Source of the DNA: Pasteurella testudinis DSM 23072
Lineage (GTDB): Bacteria; Pseudomonadota; Gammaproteobacteria; Enterobacterales; Pasteurellaceae
NCBI RefSeq assembly: GCF_900176075.1
Contig: NZ_FWWV01000001.1
Coordinates: forward strand, 1 to 64,000
Direction of reading: 5' to 3'
Length of the DNA: 64,000 nt
Made by a program: the position numbers and the translations under genes. Numbering within the stretch: position 1 is the first letter of the stretch; the number at the start of each line of letters is the position of its first letter. The notes under the pieces are model-generated. The model saw only the letters and a program-made list of their open reading frames with translations. It ran no database searches and had not been told where the DNA came from. Below are positions 8,500 through 18,556 of the stretch, piece by piece.

Positions 8500-10911
8500 A
8501 TGAAAAAACTCCTAGTGACCAGTTTACTCTTAAGCAGTGCCAGTGTATTGGCGGCGCCTTTCACCGTACAGGATATTCGGGTAGAAGGTACTGATCCGGT
8601 AACCGCTGAAAACATTATTGCCGGTCTGCCGGTTAAAGTCGGACAGCGTGCCAATGATCAGGATTTATCGCAAATCGTACGCAGTCTATTCTTGCGTGGC
8701 GGTTATGAAAACGTGGAAGCGGTGCGCGAAGGCAATGCCTTGGTTTTACGCATTCAGGCGCGCCCTTATATCAGTTCGCTGGAAATTGAGGGTAACAAGC
8801 AAATACCGAAAGATGCCTTGGAAACCAATTTGCGTGAAAACGGCATTGCCAAAGGGGAAATTCTGGAGCGGGAAAAATTGGAATCGTTCCGTCAGGAATT
8901 GCTCAATTATTACCATTCCGCCGGTTACACTAACGCCGAAATCAATACCATTGTTGATGATTTGGGGCAAGGTCGGGCAGCGTTGAAATTAGAAATTAAA
9001 GAAAACGACGGTGCTTTGGTTAAAGAGATTAACTTTGTCGGCAACAATGCTTTTAGCGACAGCAAATTACTCGACCAAACCGAAATTCAACCGGATGTGT
9101 CATGGTGGAATATTTTTTCCAGCAGCAAATTCTCGAATCCGAAATTTGAAAAAGATCTCAACACGTTGCGGGATTTTTATCTGAACCAAGGTTATGCCAA
9201 ATTCAAAATTGTTGATACGGACGTGCAATACAGTGATGATAAAAAAGACATCAATTTGACGATCACAATGGACGAGGGTGAAAAATACACGATTAACGAT
9301 GTACGGATTATCGGCGATACCGCCGGTATGAGCGCCGATTTGAATCAATTACTGGCAAATATCAAGCGTGGCGAGCAATTCCGCGGCAACACGGTCAAGG
9401 CTATTGAAGACGGGATTAAAAATACCTTGGGCGCACGTGGCTATGCCAATCCGCAAATTACTATCCAACCGGACTTTGATGACGCCAACCACACCGTTGA
9501 TTTAATCGTGGTGGTTGATGCCGGCCGCCGTTATTATGTGCGTTCTATCCGCTTTGAAGGTAACGATGTCAGTGCGGATTCGACATTGCGCCAAGAAATG
9601 CGCCAACAAGAGGGCAGTTGGTTGTCGACCGCACTCATCGAACAGGGAAAATATCGTTTGGAAAGAACCGGTTTCTATGAAACGGTGGAAAGTCAAACCT
9701 TGGCGGTACCGGGCGTCGATGACCAACTGGACGTGTTGTATAAAGTGAAAGAGCGCAACACCGGCAGCATTAACTTCGGGATCGGTTTCGGTACCGAGAG
9801 TGGTTTAAGCTATCAAGCCAGCGTGAAACAAGATAACTTTCTGGGAATGGGGTCATCGGTCAGTTTGTCCGGCGTGAAAAATAAATATGCCACCAGTGTC
9901 AATCTGGGGTATACCGAACCGTACTTTACCCGTGACGGCGTGAGTTTGGGCGGAAATATTTTCTATGATACCTACGACTATAAAGACAGTGATACCACCG
10001 CCTCTTACGCGCGTACCAGTTATGGTATCAACGGCACGTTAGGCTTTCCGGTGAATGAAAACAACTCCTATTATTTGGGCGTCGGTTATGTGCATAACAA
10101 ACTGAAAAACATGTATCCGGAATATAACCGTGCCCGTTATTTACGCTCGATGGGCGTCAATGACTGGAGAATCAAAAGCGATGACTTTGAATTCAGTCTG
10201 GGGTGGAATTATAACACGCTCAACCGTGGCTTTTTGCCGACTAACGGGACTCGAGCCAGTATCGGCGGGAAAATTACGATTCCCGGTTCCGATAACAAAT
10301 ATTATAAATTAAGTGCGGATATCACCAGCTTCTATCCACTGAATTACGATCAGACCTGGGTGTTATCGGGGAAAGCCACGCTTTCTTACGCGAACGGCTT
10401 CGGCGATAAAAAATTACCGTTCTATCAAAACTATAGCGCCGGTGGTATCGGCAGCTTGCGCGGATTTGCCTACGGTGCGGTCGGGCCAAGAGCGATTTAT
10501 AATACCCAGAGCGGTGCTTCGGTTAATGATCCTGCCAGAAATTACAACAATATCAACTATGATGTCGTCGGTGGCAATGCTATGGCGACAGCGAGTGTTG
10601 AATTGATTATGCCGACTCCGTTTGTCAGCGATAAAAACCAAAATACGGTCAGAACGTCGTTATTTGTTGACGCGGCCAGTGTTTGGAACACCGAATGGAA
10701 GAAAGACAAGGCGAATTTGTTTACGCAAGGCAATATTCCGCAACGTATTACTGACTATGGTGATCCTAGCCAAGTCAGGGCTTCCGCCGGTTTGGCCTTC
10801 CAGTGGAACTCGCCGATCGGGCCGTTGGTTTTTTCGTATGCCAAGCCGATCAAAAAGTATGAAGGTGATGAAATCGAGCAGTTCCAATTCAGTATCGGTG
10901 GTAGTTTCTAA
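8500..10911 (+). CDS. bamA: outer-membrane protein assembly factor BamA
   Basis: The 803-residue precursor is the essential Omp85 protein that folds beta-barrel proteins into the outer membrane. It has a signal peptide (MKKLLVTSLLLSSASVLAA), five POTRA domains to about residue 420, and a 16-strand barrel. The barrel shows the lid-loop motif SLRGFAYG (VRGF type), and the protein ends in Phe (FSIGGSF). The ATG at 8500 is chosen because the signal peptide starts there; the frame extends back to a TTG at 8482. skp follows, as in relatives. Confidence 0.97.
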   Translation: MKKLLVTSLLLSSASVLAAPFTVQDIRVEGTDPVTAENIIAGLPVKVGQRANDQDLSQIVRSLFLRGGYENVEAVREGNALVLRIQARPYISSLEIEGNKQIPKDALETNLRENGIAKGEILEREKLESFRQELLNYYHSAGYTNAEINTIVDDLGQGRAALKLEIKENDGALVKEINFVGNNAFSDSKLLDQTEIQPDVSWWNIFSSSKFSNPKFEKDLNTLRDFYLNQGYAKFKIVDTDVQYSDDKKDINLTITMDEGEKYTINDVRIIGDTAGMSADLNQLLANIKRGEQFRGNTVKAIEDGIKNTLGARGYANPQITIQPDFDDANHTVDLIVVVDAGRRYYVRSIRFEGNDVSADSTLRQEMRQQEGSWLSTALIEQGKYRLERTGFYETVESQTLAVPGVDDQLDVLYKVKERNTGSINFGIGFGTESGLSYQASVKQDNFLGMGSSVSLSGVKNKYATSVNLGYTEPYFTRDGVSLGGNIFYDTYDYKDSDTTASYARTSYGINGTLGFPVNENNSYYLGVGYVHNKLKNMYPEYNRARYLRSMGVNDWRIKSDDFEFSLGWNYNTLNRGFLPTNGTRASIGGKITIPGSDNKYYKLSADITSFYPLNYDQTWVLSGKATLSYANGFGDKKLPFYQNYSAGGIGSLRGFAYGAVGPRAIYNTQSGASVNDPARNYNNINYDVVGGNAMATASVELIMPTPFVSDKNQNTVRTSLFVDAASVWNTEWKKDKANLFTQGNIPQRITDYGDPSQVRASAGLAFQWNSPIGPLVFSYAKPIKKYEGDEIEQFQFSIGGSF

Positions 10912-10955
10912 TCTTAAACGGCAACTTTTTATTTAAAATAGCGTCATATTAAACA

Positions 10956-10978
10956 GGCGGATTGATTGTGAATCCGCC
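10956..10978 (+). other. bamA-skp intergenic hairpin
   Basis: GGCGGATT (10956-10963) and AATCCGCC (10971-10978) form a perfect 8-bp stem. There is no T tract, so it may tune mRNA stability or skp translation rather than end transcription. The frame through it is open into skp, but coding there is unlikely. Confidence 0.45.
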
Positions 10979-11003
10979 GTATAAACTCAATAAGGGATAT
11001 CAT

Positions 11004-11528
11004 ATGAAAAAAGTATTAAAAATCGCAGGTCTGTCTTTGGCTTTGGCACTAACTTCTTCATTGGCGACGGCAGCAGAGAATATTGCTTTTATTAACTCGG
11101 CTTATTTATTCCAAAACCATCCGGATCGCGAAGCTGCCGCAGACAAAATTGATGCGGCGCTAAAAGCACCGGCAGAAAAATTACAAGCCAGTGAAAAAGC
11201 GATTGTCACGAAGATTGAAGCCCTACAAAAAGAAGCACCGAAATTGCGTTCGGCGGATATTCAAAAACGCGAAGACGAAATCAATAAAATGCGTGAAGCC
11301 TATCAAAAACAGGCGGAAGAGCTGCAGGCGCAAAATGAAGAATTGCAGTATCAAGAAAGAGCAAAATTATTGGCCGATATCCAAACCGCAACCAACGAAG
11401 TGGCGGCAAAAAATAACTACAGCTATGTAATTGATGCCAATGCAATTGTCTATGCCGCTGCCGGTAAAGATATTACCGAAGAAGTATTAAAAGCAATTAA
11501 ACCGGCTGCCGCAGAAGCTAAAAAATAA
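11004..11528 (+). CDS. skp: periplasmic chaperone Skp/OmpH
   Basis: The 174-residue precursor is a trimeric jellyfish-shaped chaperone that holds unfolded outer-membrane proteins on the way to BamA. A signal peptide ends at about SLATAA, giving mature ENIAFINSAYLFQ. The middle is highly charged and coiled-coil forming (KLQASEKAIVTKIEALQKEA and following), matching the tentacle helices. The ATG at 11004 follows AAGGG and begins the signal peptide. lpxD begins 3 bases after the stop, so the two genes are probably translationally linked. Confidence 0.95.
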   Translation: MKKVLKIAGLSLALALTSSLATAAENIAFINSAYLFQNHPDREAAADKIDAALKAPAEKLQASEKAIVTKIEALQKEAPKLRSADIQKREDEINKMREAYQKQAEELQAQNEELQYQERAKLLADIQTATNEVAAKNNYSYVIDANAIVYAAAGKDITEEVLKAIKPAAAEAKK

Positions 11529-11531
11529 TTT

Positions 11532-12560
11532 ATGGCACAGTATTTATTACAACAACTCGCAGAACATGTCGGCGGCGAATTACGCGGCAATCCTGAAAGT
11601 GCGGTAGAAAGTATCGCCGCGTTGAATAAAGCCGAGCCTAATCAGCTGAGTTTTATTTCCAACGCTAAATTCCGCGAATTACTTGCGGACTCTAAGGCAG
11701 GCTGTTTGTTAGTCACCGCACAGGATATTGATTTTTGCCGTGCGGACAGCAATTTGATTATCGTTAAGGATCCTTACATTGCTTATGCGTTAATCGCACA
11801 ATTAATGGACGCTACGCCTCAAGCGGCAAGCGGAATTGCCAAAAGTGCGGTTATTTCCGCTTCGGCAAAAGTGGGCAGCAATGTGGCGATCGGTGCGCAT
11901 GCCGTGATCGAAGACAATGTTGAATTAGGCGATAATGTCGTTATCGGCGCCGGTTGTTTTATCGGTAAAAATACGAAAATCGGCGCCGGAACCCGACTTT
12001 GGGCGAACGTGACGGTATATCATGAGGTGGAAATCGGACAGGATTGCTTGATTCAATCTTCTTCCGTGATCGGTGCTGACGGTTTTGGTTACGCCAATGA
12101 TAAAGGCAAATGGATCAAAATTCCGCAACGCGGGCAAGTTATCATCGGCAACCGCGTTGAAATTGGCGCTTGCACTTGTATTGATCGCGGTGCATTAGAT
12201 GCGACGGTTATCGAAGATAATGTCATTATTGATAATCTGTGCCAAATTGCGCATAACGTGCATATCGGCACAGGTACGGCGGTTGCCGGCGGGGTGATTA
12301 TGGCCGGCAGTCTGACCGTGGGTAAATATTGCTTAATCGGTGGCGCCAGCGTACTGAACGGCCATATGGAAATCTGCGACGGAGTGACGGTAACCGGCAT
12401 GAGCATGGTTTTACGTCCGATTACCGAACCGGGGGTGTATTCTTCCGGTATTCCGGCACAAACGAATAAAGCATGGCGTAAAACGGCGGCGCTGACAATG
12501 AACATCAGTGAAATGAATCGCCGCTTGAAGACATTAGAACGAAATTACGACAAGTCATAA
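11532..12560 (+). CDS. lpxD: UDP-3-O-(3-hydroxyacyl)glucosamine N-acyltransferase
   Basis: The 342-residue enzyme performs the third step of lipid A synthesis, adding a hydroxyacyl chain from ACP to the 2-amine of UDP-3-O-acyl-glucosamine. It has an N-terminal uridine-binding domain ([13 protein letters not shown]), then a left-handed beta-helix of hexapeptide repeats. The catalytic region is [14 protein letters not shown] with its conserved His. A C-terminal helix follows. The start three bases after skp leaves little space, and its ribosome-binding site lies in the end of skp. Confidence 0.96.
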   Translation: MAQYLLQQLAEHVGGELRGNPESAVESIAALNKAEPNQLSFISNAKFRELLADSKAGCLLVTAQDIDFCRADSNLIIVKDPYIAYALIAQLMDATPQAASGIAKSAVISASAKVGSNVAIGAHAVIEDNVELGDNVVIGAGCFIGKNTKIGAGTRLWANVTVYHEVEIGQDCLIQSSSVIGADGFGYANDKGKWIKIPQRGQVIIGNRVEIGACTCIDRGALDATVIEDNVIIDNLCQIAHNVHIGTGTAVAGGVIMAGSLTVGKYCLIGGASVLNGHMEICDGVTVTGMSMVLRPITEPGVYSSGIPAQTNKAWRKTAALTMNISEMNRRLKTLERNYDKS

Positions 12561-12579
12561 GTCAGCAACAAAATCATTT

Positions 12580-12615
12580 TTGCTACGGACAGTCTGCCGT
12601 AGCAATGGATATAAT
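12580..12615 (+). other. lpxD-fabZ hairpin and possible internal promoter
   Basis: TTGCTACGG (12580-12588) pairs perfectly with CCGTAGCAA (12597-12605). A TATAAT at 12610-12615 follows, with a weak GACA-containing -35 at 18 bases. This could be an internal promoter for fabZ-lpxA or an RNA-processing stem. Confidence 0.35.
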
Positions 12616-12633
12616 ACTTAAGGGAATTAGAAC

Positions 12634-13113
12634 GTGACAACTGAAAACAATCAAACCGATTCGCAGGCAAGAGAAGCGAAAATTGTCGATATTAATGAAA
12701 TCATGCAGTTATTACCGCATCGTTATCCGTTTTTATTAGTGGATAGAGTCATTGATTTTGAAGAAGGCAAATGGCTGAAAGCGGTGAAAAACGTCACTGT
12801 CAACGAACCTTGTTTCACCGGTCATTTTCCGCAGAAACCGGTATTTCCCGGCGTATTGATTTTGGAAGCCATGGCACAGGCGACCGGCGTGTTGGCATTC
12901 AAAACGCTGGAACTGCCGAAAGACGAACTGTTCTATTTCGCTGCTATCGACAATGCCCGTTTTAAACGCCCTGTCGAGCCGGGCGACCAAATGATTTTAG
13001 AAGTTCACTTTATCAAGGAGCGCCGCGGCGTGACCCGTTTTACCGGTGTAGCGACGGTGGACGGAAAAGTGGTGTGCGAAGCCGAATTGATGTGCGCACG
13101 TCGTCCGATGTAA
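12634..13113 (+). CDS. fabZ: 3-hydroxyacyl-ACP dehydratase FabZ
   Basis: The 159-residue hotdog-fold enzyme dehydrates 3-hydroxyacyl-ACP in fatty acid elongation and competes with LpxA for hydroxymyristoyl-ACP. The catalytic His is in [14 protein letters not shown], and the catalytic Glu is in [12 protein letters not shown], after [11 protein letters not shown]. It starts at GTG 12634 with AAGGGAA upstream. It is about ten residues longer at the N-terminus than E. coli FabZ. Its position between lpxD and lpxA is universal in this group. Confidence 0.95.
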   Translation: MTTENNQTDSQAREAKIVDINEIMQLLPHRYPFLLVDRVIDFEEGKWLKAVKNVTVNEPCFTGHFPQKPVFPGVLILEAMAQATGVLAFKTLELPKDELFYFAAIDNARFKRPVEPGDQMILEVHFIKERRGVTRFTGVATVDGKVVCEAELMCARRPM

Positions 13114-13139
13114 ACCCACAAGCATAAACAGGATACGAG

Positions 13140-13928
13140 ATGATTAATCCAACGGCGAAAATTCATAGTTCAGCGATAATCGAAGACGGAGCCAAAATCG
13201 GCGCCGATGTTGTCGTCGGCCCTTTCTGTATTATCGGTGCCGATGTTGAGATTGGCGAACGTACGGTGCTGCACTCCCATGTGGTGGTGCGCGGACACAC
13301 CAAAATCGGACGGGATAACCAGATTTTTCAGTTCGCCAGCATCGGTGAGGTCAATCAGGATTTGAAATATAACGGCGAACCGACCAAAACCATTATCGGT
13401 GATCGTAACCGCATTCGTGAAAGCGTGACTATTCACCGCGGTACGGTGCAAGGCGGTGGAGTAACCCGCGTTGGGGACGACAATTTATTGATGATCAATA
13501 CCCATATTGCCCACGACTGTCAGATTAAAAACCGCTGTATTTTAGCTAACAACGCCACGTTGGCAGGACACGTTGAACTGGACGATTTTGTGATCGTCGG
13601 CGGTATGTCGGCAATTCACCAGTTTGTCGTGATTGGCGCCCATGTAATGTTGGGTGGCGGTTCGATGGTCAGTCAAGACGTGCCGCCGTATGTGATGGCG
13701 CAGGGCAACCATGCACAACCGTTCGGTGTCAATTTGGAAGGGCTGAAACGCCGCGGCTTTGACAAACCGGCAATGCATGCGATCCGCAATGTGTATAAAT
13801 TGATTTACCGCAGCGGCAAAACCTTGGAAGAGGTTATCCCTGAAATTGAACGGATTGCAGAAACGGAAGCCTCAGTCAGCTTCTTCCTGTCATTCTTCAA
13901 ACGTTCGACGCGCGGAATTATTCGCTAA
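13140..13928 (+). CDS. lpxA: UDP-N-acetylglucosamine O-acyltransferase
   Basis: The 262-residue product performs the first lipid A step, moving a 3-hydroxyacyl group from ACP to UDP-GlcNAc. It is a left-handed beta-helix of hexapeptide repeats ([20 protein letters not shown] at the N-terminus) with the catalytic His segment [20 protein letters not shown] helical C-terminal domain ends the protein. It begins 26 bases after fabZ. A paired-uptake-signal hairpin separates it from lpxB. Confidence 0.97.
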   Translation: MINPTAKIHSSAIIEDGAKIGADVVVGPFCIIGADVEIGERTVLHSHVVVRGHTKIGRDNQIFQFASIGEVNQDLKYNGEPTKTIIGDRNRIRESVTIHRGTVQGGGVTRVGDDNLLMINTHIAHDCQIKNRCILANNATLAGHVELDDFVIVGGMSAIHQFVVIGAHVMLGGGSMVSQDVPPYVMAQGNHAQPFGVNLEGLKRRGFDKPAMHAIRNVYKLIYRSGKTLEEVIPEIERIAETEASVSFFLSFFKRSTRGIIR

Positions 13929-13961
13929 TTATCGCGTGGTTCGCGTTGTGTTATGCAGTTT

Positions 13962-13987
13962 AACCGCACTTTCAAGTGCGGTTATTT
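13962..13987 (+). terminator. paired uptake signals between lpxA and lpxB, terminator-like
   Basis: AACCGCACTT (13962-13971) and AAGTGCGGTT (13974-13983) are back-to-back uptake signals forming a 10-bp stem with a 2-base loop, then ATTTTTTAA. It looks like an intrinsic terminator inside the lpx operon and would lower lpxB expression. The very small loop may limit its strength. Confidence 0.55.
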
Positions 13988-14002
13988 TTTAACGGGGGAT
14001 TT

Positions 14003-15175
14003 ATGCAACCACCAAAAAACGCACCGTTGATCGCCTTGGTCGCCGGTGAAATTTCCGGTGATATTCTGGGCGCGGGATTGATTAAAGAATTGCGCCGGAT
14101 TTATCCCGACGCCCGCTTTATCGGCATTGCCGGCCCGCAAATGTTGGCGCAAGGGGCGGAGAGCTACTTCGAAATGGACGAATTATCAGTGATGGGCTTG
14201 GTTGAAGTGTTGAAGCATTTGCCGCGCTTGCTGAAAATCCGTAACACCTTAATTCAAAACCTGTTGGCTGAAAAACCGGATATTTTTATCGGTATCGATG
14301 CGCCGGATTTCAATCTCGGTGTGGAGAAAGTATTAAAACAGAACGGGATTAAAACCATTCATTACGTCAGTCCGTCGGTGTGGGCATGGCGGCAAAAACG
14401 GATTTTTAAAATTGCCGCCGCCACCGATTTGGTGCTGGCTTTTTTACCGTTTGAAAAAGCCTTTTATGACCGTTTTAACGTGCCGTGCCGTTTTATCGGG
14501 CACACGATGGCAGATGCGATTCCGCTTGAAGTCGACCGCAGGCAGGCGTGTACCCGACTGCAACTGGATCCGCAGCAGCGTTATGTGGCGATTCTGCCCG
14601 GCAGCCGCGGCTCGGAGCTGGAATTTCTCAGCGAACCGTTTTTGCAGACCGCACTTTTGCTGAAACAACGCTTTCCCGATCTGAAATTTTTAGTGCCGCT
14701 GATCAACGCCAAACGCCGGCAACAATTTGAACGGGCGAAACAGCGTATCGCACCGCAATTGCCAATGCACTTGCTCGACGGGGAAGCCCGTGCGGCGATG
14801 ATGGCAGCAGACGCCACTCTCTTGGCTTCCGGCACGGCGGCGCTGGAATGTATGTTGTGCAAATCACCGATGGTGGTGGGTTATCGCATGAAGCCGCTGA
14901 CCTATTGGTTGGCGCAGCGCTTGGTCAAAAGCAAATATGTCTCGCTGCCGAATTTGCTGGCTGATGAAATGCTGGTGCCGGAATTGATTCAGGACGAGTG
15001 CAATCCGCAACAGCTGGCGGACGCTCTATCACGCTATCTCAGTCCTGATGAGCGCGCACAAAACCGCACTTTGGCGTTGAAGCGGTGCTTTGTCGAGCTG
15101 CATAACATGATCCGCTGCAATGCCGATCAACAGGCGGCGCAAGCCGTTGTCGAGGTATTAAATGGACAGCTTTGA
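14003..15175 (+). CDS. lpxB: lipid-A-disaccharide synthase
   Basis: This 390-residue peripheral membrane glycosyltransferase (family GT19) joins UDP-diacylglucosamine and lipid X to make the lipid A disaccharide. The N-terminus [19 protein letters not shown], then [15 protein letters not shown], the donor-site [11 protein letters not shown] and the ASGTAALE near the C-terminus are typical. The ATG at 14003 follows GGGGG; upstream frame extension into the terminator hairpin is discounted. Its last 14 bases overlap rnhB. Confidence 0.96.
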   Translation: MQPPKNAPLIALVAGEISGDILGAGLIKELRRIYPDARFIGIAGPQMLAQGAESYFEMDELSVMGLVEVLKHLPRLLKIRNTLIQNLLAEKPDIFIGIDAPDFNLGVEKVLKQNGIKTIHYVSPSVWAWRQKRIFKIAAATDLVLAFLPFEKAFYDRFNVPCRFIGHTMADAIPLEVDRRQACTRLQLDPQQRYVAILPGSRGSELEFLSEPFLQTALLLKQRFPDLKFLVPLINAKRRQQFERAKQRIAPQLPMHLLDGEARAAMMAADATLLASGTAALECMLCKSPMVVGYRMKPLTYWLAQRLVKSKYVSLPNLLADEMLVPELIQDECNPQQLADALSRYLSPDERAQNRTLALKRCFVELHNMIRCNADQQAAQAVVEVLNGQL

Positions 15176-15758
15176 ATATCCGCAAGCGGTTGGTTTGATC
15201 GCCGGTGTTGATGAAGTCGGACGCGGCCCGTTAATCGGCGCGGTAGTCACCGCCGCCGTGATTTTAGATCCGAATAAACCGATTGTCGGCTTAGCCGATT
15301 CAAAAAAATTATCTGAAAAAAAACGCCTATTATTGGCGGAAGAGATCCAAGCCAACGCCTTAGCATGGGCGCTAGGCAGAGCGGAGCCGGAAGAAATTGA
15401 TCAACTCAATATTCTGCAAGCCAGCCTGCTCGCCATGCAAAGAGCGGTTGCCGCACTCCGCATTCAACCGCACTTTGTGTTGGTGGACGGCAATAAACTG
15501 CCGAAATTGCCGATGCCGGCGCAGGCAGTGGTCAAAGGTGATAGCTTAGTCGCAGAAATCAGCGCTGCGTCGATTTTGGCAAAAGTTGCACGCGATCAAG
15601 AAATGACGGAGTTGGATCGGCAATATCCGCACTACGGTCTGGCGCAGCACAAAGGCTATCCGACCGCACTTCACCTGCAAAAACTGCAACAATACGGCGT
15701 ATTGCCGCAGCACCGCAGAAGTTTTTCGCCGGTGAGGAAATTGTTGGAACAGGCTTAA
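15162..15758 (+). CDS. rnhB: ribonuclease HII
   Basis: The 198-residue nuclease cuts RNA in RNA-DNA hybrids, notably single ribonucleotides in DNA. The catalytic motif [15 protein letters not shown] supplies the first Asp-Glu pair, DGNKLP the next Asp, and [22 protein letters not shown] the rest of the active site, followed by the characteristic HKGYPT. It overlaps the end of lpxB by 14 bases in another frame, a conserved coupling. It ends before a bidirectional terminator shared with alaA. Confidence 0.96.
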   Translation: MDSFEYPQAVGLIAGVDEVGRGPLIGAVVTAAVILDPNKPIVGLADSKKLSEKKRLLLAEEIQANALAWALGRAEPEEIDQLNILQASLLAMQRAVAALRIQPHFVLVDGNKLPKLPMPAQAVVKGDSLVAEISAASILAKVARDQEMTELDRQYPHYGLAQHKGYPTALHLQKLQQYGVLPQHRRSFSPVRKLLEQA

Positions 15759-15777
15759 ACAGAGTGCGAAAGCAAAG

Positions 15778-15803
15778 AAAAAAGGTATCCGCAGATACCT
15801 TTT
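15778..15803. terminator. bidirectional terminator between rnhB and alaA
   Basis: AAAAAAGGTATC (15778-15789) and GATACCTTTT (15794-15803) form a stem with a CGCA loop. An A run on one side and a T run on the other allow it to stop transcription from both converging genes. Confidence 0.85.
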
Positions 15804-15828
15804 ATTGTTTATCGGCTTGATAACCCAA

Positions 15829-17043
15829 TTATTGGCGATAGTTTTCCAAAAAACGGGCAAATCGTGTCAAGGCGTCTTCAATTTGATGGACATACGGCAG
15901 GGTGACGATTCGGAAGTGATCCGGTTGCTGCCAGTTGAAGCCGCGTCCGTGCACCAGCAACACTTTTTCCCGGGTCAGTAAATCGAATATCATTTTTTCA
16001 TCATCATAGATATTGTATTTTTTGGTATCGATTTTCGGGAACATATAGAGCGCCCCCATTGGTTTAACGCAGCTGACCCCCGGAATCTGGTTGAGCAGCT
16101 CATGCGCCCGATTGCGCTGTTCCAACAAACGTCCGCCGGGCAGAATGTATTCGTTAATGCTTTGATAGCCGCCAAGTGCGGTTTGAATTGCATTTTGCAT
16201 CGGCACGTTGGCACATAAGCGCATGGAAGCCAGCATATCCAAACCCTCGATGTAGCCTTGCGCCGCTTGTTTCGGGCCGTGCAGCATCATCCAACCTTGA
16301 CGGAAACCGGCGATCCGGTAGGCTTTTGACAAGCCGTTAAAAGTCACGGTCAGCAGATCCGGCGCCACTTCCGCCATATGATGGTGTACTGCGCCGTCGT
16401 ATAAAATTTTGTCATAAATTTCATCGGCAAAAATAATCAGCTTGTTTTGCCGCGCCACTTCGGCGATTTCCAGCAACAGTTCGCGGCTGTAGACCGCGCC
16501 GGTCGGGTTGTTCGGGTTGATAATGACAATGCCTTTGGTGCGGCTGGTGATTTTGCTTTTAATGTCGGCGATATCCGGAAACCAGTTGGCTTCTTCGTCA
16601 CACAAATAATGCACCGCCGTGCCGCCGGAAAGGGTAACCGCCGCAGTCCACAACGGATAATCCGGCATCGGCACCAGAATTTCGTCACCGTCATTCAGTA
16701 GCGCCTGCATCGACATGGTGATTAACTCGGACACGCCGTTGCCGATATACACATCATTCACCGACGGATTGCGCAGTCCTTTTGACTGATAATATTGCAC
16801 AATCGCTTTGCGCGCGGAATACAAGCCTTTGGAATCGCAATAGCCTTGTGCGGTCGGCAGGTTGCGGATCACATCAACCAAAATTTCGTCCGGCGCCTCG
16901 AAGCCGAACGGTGCCGGGTTGCCGATATTGAGTTTTAAGATTTTATGTCCTTCTTCTTCCAAACGCAGTGCTTCTTTGTGCACAGGTCCGCGAATGTCGT
17001 AGCAGACATGTTCTAATTTGTTGGATTTAGGAAAAATATCCAT
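15829..17043 (-). CDS. alaA: alanine transaminase (glutamate-pyruvate aminotransferase)
   Basis: The 404-residue PLP enzyme matches E. coli AlaA (YfbQ), which makes alanine from pyruvate and glutamate. The N-terminus IRGPVHKEALRLEEEGHKILKLNIGNPAPFGF is diagnostic. The PLP-binding Lys is in FNGLSKAYRIAGFRQGW, with NPNNPTGAVYS upstream. It is transcribed away from menF; the 169-base gap holds both promoters and an uptake signal. Specificity for alanine is inferred from close family resemblance. Confidence 0.92.
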   Translation of the reverse strand: MDIFPKSNKLEHVCYDIRGPVHKEALRLEEEGHKILKLNIGNPAPFGFEAPDEILVDVIRNLPTAQGYCDSKGLYSARKAIVQYYQSKGLRNPSVNDVYIGNGVSELITMSMQALLNDGDEILVPMPDYPLWTAAVTLSGGTAVHYLCDEEANWFPDIADIKSKITSRTKGIVIINPNNPTGAVYSRELLLEIAEVARQNKLIIFADEIYDKILYDGAVHHHMAEVAPDLLTVTFNGLSKAYRIAGFRQGWMMLHGPKQAAQGYIEGLDMLASMRLCANVPMQNAIQTALGGYQSINEYILPGGRLLEQRNRAHELLNQIPGVSCVKPMGALYMFPKIDTKKYNIYDDEKMIFDLLTREKVLLVHGRGFNWQQPDHFRIVTLPYVHQIEDALTRFARFLENYRQ

Positions 17044-17212
17044 GCTGAACCTTTGATGTCAATGTGTGATAAGTGAATTTGTTTACTCTACGCTGATTTG
17101 CGAAAAATGAAAAGATTTCGGTCAATATTTCTTTTAAAGTGCGGTAGAATGAGTGTTTTCAAGTTTTATACGATGACTTGGTTTCAAGAAATAAAAAAGG
17201 TCACTGGATATA

Positions 17213-18517
17213 ATGGACTGTTGGCAACAGCTAAAACAACAATTATTACAACTGCTGCAAAATCATCAGGTTGTCGCGGATCAAGCGATTACGCAATATC
17301 AATTTTGTATTGCGTTGCCGCCGGATTGCGGCAATGTACTGGCATGGCTGAAAGGGCAGCCGCACTATCCGCGTTTTTTCTGGCAGGCGCGAGAATCGGA
17401 AAGCCAATGTGTCGCCCTCGGTGAGGTGCAGCGGTTTTCACAGCTTGATGCGGCGCAGCAATTTTTAAATCAGCACGCGGATCAACCGCTGCATTTGGTC
17501 GGCGGTTTAACCTTTGAAGGCGAGGCGAGTTTTTATTTGCCGCGCTTGTGGCTTGAGCAGTGCGCAGAGCGGTTGAAAGTGACGTTCAGTTTGTCGGCAA
17601 CGGATCGGCAAAGTGCGGTTTACGCCTTTATTGAGGGGTTGCAAGGCGCGCAAACGCTGAATGCGGTGACTGCAGGTTTATACCCCGGCGAACAAAATTA
17701 CAGCCAGACACAATGGCAGGATTTGGTGCAGGAGTCGCTGGACTGCATCGCACAAGGGCGGTTTACCAAGGTCGTTCTGGCGCAAAAGAAAACCTTTGCC
17801 TTAAGCGAAGCGCTTGATCCGCATGATTTGCTGGCGCAAGCGCGCCGTCAGCAGCCGTGTTGTTACTATTTTTTATGGGCGCAATCGGCGCAATCGGCAT
17901 TTTTGGGTATCAGCCCGGAGAGACTGTATCGGCGGCAACGGCAAACCCTGTTTACCGAAGCCTTGGCTGGCACGGCGGAATACGGCGGCGATCAACGGCA
18001 AAACCAACAGCAGCAGCAATGGCTGTTGCAAGACGGTAAAAATATTCATGAAAACCGACTGGTGGTGGAAGATATCTGTGCCAAACTGTCAAATTTAAGC
18101 CAGCATTTGGATATCGGTGAATTGAGCAGCCGCACCTTGCGTTATGTGCAGCATTTGGTGCGGAATATCGGTGCCAAGCTCTATCCCGAGGTCGATGATC
18201 AGGCTTGTTTAACCGCCATTCACCCAAGCGCCGCCGTCGGCGGTCTGCCTTATGCCGCCGCATTAAAATTTATTGCTGAACGGCAAAATTTTAAACGGGA
18301 TTGGTATGCCGGCACTTTGGGAGTGATGTCGTTGGCGAGCAGTGAATTTTGCGTGGCGATTCGTTCCACTTTGTTAAGTAAAGATCCGCAGGAACAGGAC
18401 AAAATCGCGATTTTCTCCGGTGCGGGTATTGTTGCCGGTTCCGTTCCCTTGCTAGAATGGCAGGAGATTGAAAGAAAAGCGGCGGGAATCCTGTCATTAT
18501 TTCCAACATCAGGTTGA
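17213..18517 (+). CDS. menF: isochorismate synthase
   Basis: The 434-residue chorismate-binding enzyme converts chorismate to isochorismate for menaquinone synthesis. The C-terminal catalytic half shows KVVLAQKKTFAL, EALAGTAEYGGD, NIHENRLVVEDI (metal-binding Glu), HPSAAVGGLPY and YAGTLGVMSL. The N-terminal half is divergent, as usual. The men context (menD 39 bases downstream) favours MenF over the siderophore paralogue EntC. The start ATG has AAAAAGG about 10 bases before it. Confidence 0.93.
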   Translation: MDCWQQLKQQLLQLLQNHQVVADQAITQYQFCIALPPDCGNVLAWLKGQPHYPRFFWQARESESQCVALGEVQRFSQLDAAQQFLNQHADQPLHLVGGLTFEGEASFYLPRLWLEQCAERLKVTFSLSATDRQSAVYAFIEGLQGAQTLNAVTAGLYPGEQNYSQTQWQDLVQESLDCIAQGRFTKVVLAQKKTFALSEALDPHDLLAQARRQQPCCYYFLWAQSAQSAFLGISPERLYRRQRQTLFTEALAGTAEYGGDQRQNQQQQQWLLQDGKNIHENRLVVEDICAKLSNLSQHLDIGELSSRTLRYVQHLVRNIGAKLYPEVDDQACLTAIHPSAAVGGLPYAAALKFIAERQNFKRDWYAGTLGVMSLASSEFCVAIRSTLLSKDPQEQDKIAIFSGAGIVAGSVPLLEWQEIERKAAGILSLFPTSG

Positions 18518-18556
18518 TAGAATTCAGGTTTTCTGGTTAAAAATTGGAGAAAAATC

